Both the position numbers and the translations under genes were made by a program. This document shows positions 59,064 to 64,000 of a DNA stretch of 64,000 bases, in pieces; position 1 is the first letter of the stretch, and every line of letters begins with the position of its first letter. The DNA is from Streptantibioticus silvisoli (GTDB lineage: Bacteria; Actinomycetota; Actinomycetes; Streptomycetales; Streptomycetaceae), in NCBI RefSeq assembly GCF_027947535.2, contig NZ_JAAGKO020000002.1, positions 229,378 through 293,377 of the forward strand. The letters run 5' to 3'. The notes beneath the pieces were generated by a model that saw nothing but the letters and a program-made list of their open reading frames with translations, was not told the DNA's origin and made no database searches.

Positions 59064-60035
59064 TCAGCCGGCCACCCGCAGGACCAGCTTGCCGCGGGTG
59101 CGGCCCTGCTCGCCGCGGCGGTGGGCCTCGGCGGCCTCGGCGAGCGGCAGCACGTCGTCGACGCCGACGACGGCCCTGCCGCCGTCGATCAGGCCGGCGA
59201 TCGCGGTGAGCGCGGCGCCGTCCGGCTCGACCAGGAAGCCGGTGGCCCGCAGGCCGCGCGTCCTGGCCAGGTCGAGCAGGTCCCCGGAGACGCCGGAGGG
59301 CACCGCGACGAGCGTGCCGCCGGGCCGCAGCACGTCCAGCGAGCGGGTGCTGGTGCGGTCGTGGCCGTCGCCGACCAGGTCGATCACCACGTCGACGTCC
59401 TTGACGGCGTCCTCGAAACGGGTCGTGGTGTAGTCGATCACCTCCTCGGCGCCCAGTTCGCGCACCCAGTCGTGCTTGGCGGCCCGCGCGGTACCGGTGA
59501 CGTGGGCGCCCAGGTGCCGGGCGAACTGCACGGCGAAGTGCCCGACGCCGCCGGCCGCCGCGTGCACCAGCACCCGCTGCCCCGGCTGGACCCGGGCGGC
59601 GTCGGTCAGCGCCTGCCAGGCGGTCAGCGCGGCCAGCGGCACCCCGGCGGCCCGCACGTGGTCGACGGAGGCCGGCTTGCGGGCGAACTGCCGCGACGGC
59701 GCGGTCACGAACTCGGCGTAGGCGCCGGCCTGCCGGGGGAACCACGGCATCCCGTACACCTCGTCGCCGACCGCCACGCCGGTCACCCCGAAGCCGACGC
59801 GCTCGACGACGCCGGAGACGTCCCAGCCGAGGATGAACGGCGGCTCGCCCAGCACGCCGGCCATGCCGCCGCCCTCCCGGGTCTTCCAGTCCACCGGGTT
59901 GACGCCGGCCGCGTGCACCCGGACCTCCACCTCGGTGGGCAGCGGGTCGGGACGCGGCACGTCGGCGAGCCGCAGCACCTCGGGGCCGCCGAGGGTGTCC
60001 TGGGTGATGGCGCGCATGGTGGGGGTGGTGGTCAT
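59064..60035 (-). CDS. Zinc-independent quinone oxidoreductase (MDR family)
   Basis: A 323-residue NADPH enzyme of the medium-chain dehydrogenase/reductase superfamily. The GroES-like part has VRVHAAGVNPVDWKTREG and ILGWDVSGVVERVG; the Rossmann part has VLVHAAAGGVGHFAVQFARH near 145. The four structural-zinc cysteines and catalytic-zinc residues of alcohol dehydrogenases are absent, so it is the quinone/enone reductase type. Catalysis would reduce quinones or activated alkenes. The start ATG 60035 follows GAGGAG. The CCTAGT direct repeats 81-110 bases upstream are the probable control site. Monocistronic. Confidence 0.93.
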   Translation of the reverse strand: MTTTPTMRAITQDTLGGPEVLRLADVPRPDPLPTEVEVRVHAAGVNPVDWKTREGGGMAGVLGEPPFILGWDVSGVVERVGFGVTGVAVGDEVYGMPWFPRQAGAYAEFVTAPSRQFARKPASVDHVRAAGVPLAALTAWQALTDAARVQPGQRVLVHAAAGGVGHFAVQFARHLGAHVTGTARAAKHDWVRELGAEEVIDYTTTRFEDAVKDVDVVIDLVGDGHDRTSTRSLDVLRPGGTLVAVPSGVSGDLLDLARTRGLRATGFLVEPDGAALTAIAGLIDGGRAVVGVDDVLPLAEAAEAHRRGEQGRTRGKLVLRVAG

Positions 60036-60115
60036 GGCTCTCTCCTCGTCGCGGGGCCGTCGTGCCGACGGCACCGGGAAGGGGCACGCCGACGCACTGA
60101 AGCTACCCGTCTCGC

Positions 60116-60145
60116 CCTAGTAACCCGCAAGGTCTCCTAGTTCCC
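60116..60145. promoter_or_regulatory. Direct repeats CCTAGTWWCC upstream of quinone oxidoreductase
   Basis: CCTAGTAACC at 60116-60125 and CCTAGTTCCC at 60136-60145, 20 bases (two helical turns) apart. HxlR-family regulators often bind CTAGT-containing repeats next to oxidoreductase genes; no HxlR gene is in the window beside it. Confidence 0.4.
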
Positions 60146-60236
60146 CATGGGAAGTAACGACGTCAGGGCGGGTTTCCGCGCGTCGTCGGGCGTTCCGCGT
60201 CAACCTGGAGGTCGGTCGATTACCTCTGGGGATGTC

Positions 60237-60297
60237 TTGACAGCGAGTGCGGGTACTGGATTACTTGATCTCGTCGCGGGTGACCGAATGATCGGTC
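60237..60297 (+). promoter_or_regulatory. Promoter and TetR-type operator of the PaaI-PaaK operon
   Basis: TTGACA at 60237-60242, then TTACTT at 60261-60266 (18-base spacing). Just downstream is an inverted repeat GACCGA-ATGA-TCGGTC (60282-60297), which would overlap the transcription start. TetR-type PaaR repressors of phenylacetate genes bind ACCGA/TCGGT-type sites, so phenylacetyl-CoA-responsive control is likely. Confidence 0.6.
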
Positions 60298-60335
60298 GGT
60301 TCGCTGCCGCGGCTCGGCGTACGAGGTGGTGCGAC

Positions 60336-60938
60336 ATGGCAGGACCGGCGCAGGAGATGTTCGCCGCGGACCGTGCGTCCCGGGGGCTCGGGATCGAGCT
60401 GCTCGCGGCCGGCGACGGCGCCGCGACGGTCCGGATGACGGTGGCCGACACGATGGTCAACGGCCACGGCATCGCTCACGGCGGCTTCCTGTTCCTGCTC
60501 GCCGACTCCGCGTTCGCCTGCGCCTGCAACAGCCACGGACCCGTCACCGTCGCGGCCGGCGCCGCCATCGACTTCCTCACTCCCGCCCGGCTCGGCGACA
60601 CCCTCACCGCCACCGCCGCCGAACGCGGCAGGTCCGGCCGCAGCGGCATCTACGACGTCACCGTCCGGCGCGGCGACGAGGTCGTCGCCGAGTTCCGCGG
60701 CCGCAGCCGCGCCCTGCGCCCGACCCCGCCGGCCGCCGGGACTTCCGGGGACGGGGTGGACGCCGGCTCTTCGGGGGACGAGGTGATCGCGGCCGGTGCC
60801 GTGCCCGAACCGCCCGGCGCGGAGTCCGCCGCCCCCGGCGCCGCACCCGAAGCCTCCGGTGCGGCGCCCCTCACCCCGGACAGCCCCGCGTCCGCCGAAC
60901 CCGCCGATCCCGCCGGCTCGGACGGAGTCGCGTCGTGA
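60336..60938 (+). CDS. paaI: PaaI-type hotdog-fold thioesterase
   Basis: A 200-residue protein from ATG 60336 (GAGGTGG upstream). The hotdog core spans ~1-130: VRMTVADTMVNGHGIAHGGF with the conserved Asn-x-x-x-x-HGG active-site region, LLADSAFACACNSHG and AAIDFLTPARLGDTLTATAAE, then GIYDVTVRRGDEVVAEFRGR. PaaI hydrolyses ring-hydroxylated phenylacetyl-CoA dead-end products. An unusual tail of ~65 residues rich in Ala/Pro/Gly/Ser follows, perhaps a disordered linker. The stop overlaps the paaK GTG by four bases (GTGA), so the two are coupled. In-frame codons upstream to 60147 lack coding character. Confidence 0.92.
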   Translation: MAGPAQEMFAADRASRGLGIELLAAGDGAATVRMTVADTMVNGHGIAHGGFLFLLADSAFACACNSHGPVTVAAGAAIDFLTPARLGDTLTATAAERGRSGRSGIYDVTVRRGDEVVAEFRGRSRALRPTPPAAGTSGDGVDAGSSGDEVIAAGAVPEPPGAESAAPGAAPEASGAAPLTPDSPASAEPADPAGSDGVAS

Positions 60939-62257
60939 GCGCCGGGCGCCGGCTGGGCGACGGGCCGCCGCGGGAACTGCTGGACGCGGGGGAGCGGCTG
61001 ACCCGCGAGGAGCTGCTCGACCTCCAACTGCGCCGTTTGCAGGCCACGTTGCGGCACGCGTACGACCACTCGCCGATGTACCGCCGCAAGTTCGACGACG
61101 CCGGCGTCCGGCCCGAGGACTGCCGGAGCCTGGCCGACCTCGCGCACTTCCCGTTCACCACCAAGGCCGACCTGCGCGAGTACTACCCGTTCGGCGCGTT
61201 CGCCGTGCCGACGTCCCAGGTGCGGCGGGTGCACGCGTCGTCCGGCACCACCGGGCGCCCCACGGTGGTCGGTTACACCGAGGGCGACATCTCCCGCTGG
61301 TCCGACCTGGTGGCCCGCTCCATCCGCGCGGCCGGCGGCCGGGCCGGGCAGAGGGTGCACGTCGGTTACGGCTACGGGCTGTTCACCGGCGGCCTCGGCG
61401 CGCACTACGGCGCCGAACGGGCCGGCTGCCTGGTCGTCCCGGCCTCCGGCGGCATGACCGCCCGCCAGGTCCAGCTGATCCAGGACTTCGAGCCCGACAT
61501 CATCATGGTCACCCCCTCGTACATGCTCACCCTGCTCGACGAGTTCGACCGGCAGGGCGTCGACCCGCGCACGTCCTCGCTGCGCACCGGGATCTTCGGC
61601 GCCGAGCCGTGGACCGAGGCGATGCGCCAGGAACTGGAGACCCGGGCCGGGCTGCACGCGGTCGACATCTACGGACTGTCGGAGGTCATGGGGCCCGGCG
61701 TCGCGTCGGAGTGCGTGGAGACCAAGGACGGACCGCACCTGTGGGAGGACCACTTCTACCCGGAGACCGTCGACCCGTTCAGCGGTGGGGCGGTGGCCGA
61801 CGGGGACAGCGGCGAACTGGTCATCACCTCGCTGACCAAGGAGGCGATGCCGGTCGTCCGGTACCGCACCCGGGACCTGACGCGGCTGCTGCCCGGCACC
61901 GCCCGGCCGGCGTTCCGCCGCATCGAGAAGATCACCGGCCGCAGTGACGACATGATCATCCTGCGCGGGGTCAACCTCTTCCCCACCCAGATCGAGGAGA
62001 TCGTGCTGCGCACCCCCGCCGTCGCGCCGCACTTCACGCTCCATCTCACCCGCCCGGCCCGGCTCGACCAGCTCGCGGTGCACGTCGAGGCCCGCCCCGG
62101 CGCCACCCCCGACGACCGCGACCGCGCCGCCACCGCCATCGCCGCCGAGATCAAGGACCGGATAGGCGTCTCCGCGGACGTCCTGGTCGTCGATCCCGAG
62201 ACGCTGGAACGCTCCGTCGGCAAGATCCGCCGCGTCATCGACTCCCGCGAGGCGTAA
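60935..62257 (+). CDS. paaK: Phenylacetate-CoA ligase
   Basis: A 440-residue adenylate-forming enzyme that activates phenylacetate with ATP and CoA. The P-loop VHASSGTTGRPTVVGYT lies near 90-106; further motifs are GAEPWTEAMRQELE, VDIYGLSEVMGPGVASEC, YRTRDLTRLLPG and KITGRSDDMIILRGVNLFPTQ, with the late catalytic Lys in GKIRRVIDS near the end. Length and motif order match PaaK. The rest of the catabolon (paaABCDE epoxidase, paaZ etc.) is not in this window, so the pair may serve an incomplete or dispersed pathway. GTG start, coupled to paaI. Confidence 0.95.
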   Translation: MSAGRRLGDGPPRELLDAGERLTREELLDLQLRRLQATLRHAYDHSPMYRRKFDDAGVRPEDCRSLADLAHFPFTTKADLREYYPFGAFAVPTSQVRRVHASSGTTGRPTVVGYTEGDISRWSDLVARSIRAAGGRAGQRVHVGYGYGLFTGGLGAHYGAERAGCLVVPASGGMTARQVQLIQDFEPDIIMVTPSYMLTLLDEFDRQGVDPRTSSLRTGIFGAEPWTEAMRQELETRAGLHAVDIYGLSEVMGPGVASECVETKDGPHLWEDHFYPETVDPFSGGAVADGDSGELVITSLTKEAMPVVRYRTRDLTRLLPGTARPAFRRIEKITGRSDDMIILRGVNLFPTQIEEIVLRTPAVAPHFTLHLTRPARLDQLAVHVEARPGATPDDRDRAATAIAAEIKDRIGVSADVLVVDPETLERSVGKIRRVIDSREA

Positions 62258-62284
62258 GGGCGTTCCCGTCCCGGCACGTCAGAG

Positions 62285-62600
62285 CCGGTGGCTCCGCCGG
62301 CCACGCCACCGTCGGGCCACGCCACCGTCGGGCCACGTCACCGTCCGGCCGCGTCACCGCCGTCGACCACGCCCCCGTCCGTCAGTCGCGGTGCCGCCCA
62401 GCGACCGCACCGCCGCGTCGACCGGCCGCACCGGCCAGGCACCGCACCGTCGCGTCAACCTGCCGCGTCAGCCACGCCATCGTCCGCCAACCACGCCAAC
62501 CCCCGTCAGCCACGGCGCCGTCCAGCCGCCGCACCCTGCCGTCGACCGGCCGCACCGTCCAGCCGCCGCACCGCCGACCGCACCCCACCAACCCCCACCG
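62285..62600. repeat. Degenerate GC-rich repeats in the gap before the ABC permease
   Basis: GCCACGCCACCGTCGG-type units run from 62299 to about 62360, and GTCGACCGGCCGCACCG recurs near 62417 and 62540. The gap 62258-62883 has no gene. Near 62696-62715 a TCATATGATCATGATC stretch stands out as AT-rich and palindromic (ATGATCAT), a possible operator for the sugar transporter. Confidence 0.6.
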
Positions 62601-62883
62601 CCACTTGGTCAACACCTCTCCAAGCGCGGGTTAACGGCCGTTCAAGAGGAGTCGGCGAGAGGGAGGCGATGAGAGTGCGCCCAGCCTTTCAGAATTTCAT
62701 ATGATCATGATCAACCGCCAGCATGTCATGCAAAGTTGTTCGGATGGTTGCCTGGCTGATATCTACGCGCGTTTAGCTGTTCGCGGCCGATCCGCCGGAC
62801 GGTCCCCGGGGGAAGGGAACGATGGGTTCCGCCCTCCAAGCGATCTGGGTCCGACAGCAGTTGAGCGTGGGGTGTCGAGAACG

Positions 62884-63882
62884 ATGTCACAAGGAGCCGC
62901 TGCCGCGGCCACGTCGGGCCGGCCGGCCGAGGCGGACGGGACCGGCCCGGGCGGCCGCGTGCCCCGCACGGGCGGTCCGGCCCCGGGGCGCCGGATAGCG
63001 CGGCTCCGGCAGAGCCGGATGGGCTGGCTGTACACCGCGCCCGCGCTGATCATCTTCGCGGTGTTCACCATCGTGCCGACCGCGTACACCGTGTACGTCA
63101 GCTTCTTCCGGTGGAACAGCCTCAACACCTCGATGTCGCAGTTCATCGGGCTGGGCAACTACCGCAACCTGTTCGCCGGCGACTCGCCGTCGTTCCTGTC
63201 GAGCACCTGGCACTCGCTGTACTTCACCGGCGGCATGGTCATCGGCGGCACGGTGATCTCGCTGGCCCTGGCGCTGCTGGTGCAGGGCGGCGGACGGCTG
63301 ATCACCGCCTCCCGGGTGGCCATCTTCGCGCCGTACGCGACACCGGTGGTGGCCACCTCGATCGCCTGGATCTTCATCTTCAACCCGCAGTTCGGCCTGA
63401 TCGACACCGTGCTCAAGGCACTGCACCTGGGCAACCCGCAGTGGTTCCAGTCGCCTTCGCTGGCCATGCCGGCCATCATCATCTACAGCCTGTGGCACGA
63501 GGTGGGCTTCACGATGATGCTCTTCCTCGGCGGGCTGGCGGTCATCTCCCCCGAGATGGGCGAGGCGGCCCGGGTGGACGGCGCCAACGCCTGGCAGGAG
63601 TTCTGGCACATCACCTGGCCGCAGCTGCGCCCGGTGACGGTCTTCGTGGTGATCATCACCAGCATCATGTCGCTCCAGGCGTTCACCCAGTTCTACGAGA
63701 TGACCCGCGGCGGACCGGTCTACGCGACCACCACGTTGAGCTACCTCGTCTACCAGGAGGGGTTCGCCGTCATCGGCCACACCGGCTACGGCGCCTCGCT
63801 GGCCCTGGTCCTGTTCCTGGTGATCGCCGCCTTCACCCTGCTGCAACGGCGTACGACCAGCAGCATCGCCGACACCACCTGA
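62884..63882 (+). CDS. Sugar ABC transporter permease (MalF/UgpA-like)
   Basis: A 332-residue inner-membrane permease with six helices after a 45-residue polar N-tail. Signature features are WLYTAPALIIFAVFTIVPTA (helix 1), IFAPYATPVVATSIAWIFIF, and the EAA loop GEAARVDGANAWQEFWHITW that contacts the ATPase, near 230. It belongs to the carbohydrate-uptake CUT1 family; substrate unknown, maltose-type or glycerol-phosphate-type. The second permease and binding protein should follow beyond 64000. Start 62884 is chosen on the coding onset; the Shine-Dalgarno is weak and an upstream in-frame start is possible. Confidence 0.9.
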   Translation: MSQGAAAAATSGRPAEADGTGPGGRVPRTGGPAPGRRIARLRQSRMGWLYTAPALIIFAVFTIVPTAYTVYVSFFRWNSLNTSMSQFIGLGNYRNLFAGDSPSFLSSTWHSLYFTGGMVIGGTVISLALALLVQGGGRLITASRVAIFAPYATPVVATSIAWIFIFNPQFGLIDTVLKALHLGNPQWFQSPSLAMPAIIIYSLWHEVGFTMMLFLGGLAVISPEMGEAARVDGANAWQEFWHITWPQLRPVTVFVVIITSIMSLQAFTQFYEMTRGGPVYATTTLSYLVYQEGFAVIGHTGYGASLALVLFLVIAAFTLLQRRTTSSIADTT

Positions 63883-64000
63883 CCGCCCGGCCCCCGCCCC
63901 GCCGCCGTTGCCCGCCCCGACGCCGCCTCCGCCACCCGCCCCCGCGCCGCCGAAGAGCACCTCCGCCCCCGCCACCCGCCCCGCCGCCGAAAAGCACCCC
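63883..64000. other. C-rich tail after the permease; no gene seen
   Basis: 118 bases of C/G-rich repeats without an ATG and without a convincing ribosome-binding site. The partner permease, if present, begins beyond the window. Confidence 0.4.

Noticed and set aside
60147..60335. N-terminal extension of PaaI from an in-frame ATG at 60147
   Set aside because: It would place the promoter and operator (60237-60297) inside the coding region, and PaaI homology begins at 60336 after GAGGTGG.
62382..62615. 77-codon minus-strand ORF before the ABC permease
   Set aside because: Made entirely of GC-rich repeat units; Trp/Arg/Gly-rich product with no match to any family.

Overview
The window reads as chromosomal DNA of a high-GC actinomycete, most likely Streptomyces or a close relative in Streptomycetaceae. 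Third-codon positions are almost all G or C, and GTG and TTG starts occur. Many genes have a TANNNT -10 box 6-7 bases before the start codon, which implies leaderless mRNAs. The gene content fits: F420-dependent NpdG, a GlnA2-type glutamine synthetase with GlnE, a SARP/AfsR-type regulator, a stand-alone Prim-Pol, Rsm22, a DUF2000 protein and an SPW-repeat protein. No rRNA, tRNA, CRISPR array, integrase or intact transposon was seen.

Layout. 1-5.1 kb: end of a metallophosphoesterase, a secreted GH18 enzyme, then a small block (anti-sigma-like ATPase, GntR/UTRA regulator, YdcF protein) bracketed by a 75-bp direct repeat, then Rsm22. 5.2-15.2 kb: FAD amine-oxidase/desaturase-like enzyme, dimethylarginine dimethylaminohydrolase, PH-like protein, heme oxygenase, Prim-Pol, lipoprotein, map, a 63-residue conserved protein, npdG, a small membrane protein and a site-2 protease. 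15.7-24 kb: large SARP-NTPase-TPR regulator, DrrAB-like ABC exporter, panB and a VanJ-like membrane EEP protein. 24.5-29 kb: MFS exporter, two GNAT acetyltransferases, a decayed IS5-family transposase, and a divergent FMN reductase/MarR pair with twin operators. 29.1-34.3 kb: a translationally coupled RNA-repair operon, with an RNA ligase-kinase, a 37-codon mini-ORF that duplicates the ligase tail, and an MJ1316/EEP/2H/poly(A)-polymerase-like protein. 34.4-41 kb: nadE, a Tat-exported multicopper oxidase, an F420/NADP-type dinucleotide-binding protein and glnA2. 41.2-46.2 kb: an accessory block of visibly lower GC with a predicted membrane receptor (degenerate NTPase plus extracellular LivK-like domain) and two small secreted proteins. 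46.4-64 kb: glnE, PAP2 phosphatase, GH13 alpha-glucosidase, three linked membrane proteins, SPW protein behind a sigma-B-like promoter and short leader ORF, DUF2000 protein, quinone oxidoreductase, a PaaI-PaaK pair and the first permease of a sugar ABC transporter.

Functional links. GlnA2, NadE and GlnE form a nitrogen/glutamine-related neighbourhood split by the low-GC block. The ligase operon carries end recognition, phosphodiesterase, nucleotidyl-transfer, kinase and ligase activities in two proteins, which looks like a self-contained RNA end-healing and sealing system. Many intergenic spaces are filled with GC-rich degenerate tandem repeats, and short tandem duplications recur at gene 3' ends. 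The strongest unusual signals are the ligase operon with its mini-ORF, the 75-bp repeat whose only mismatch hits the -10 box, and the receptor-like fusion protein.
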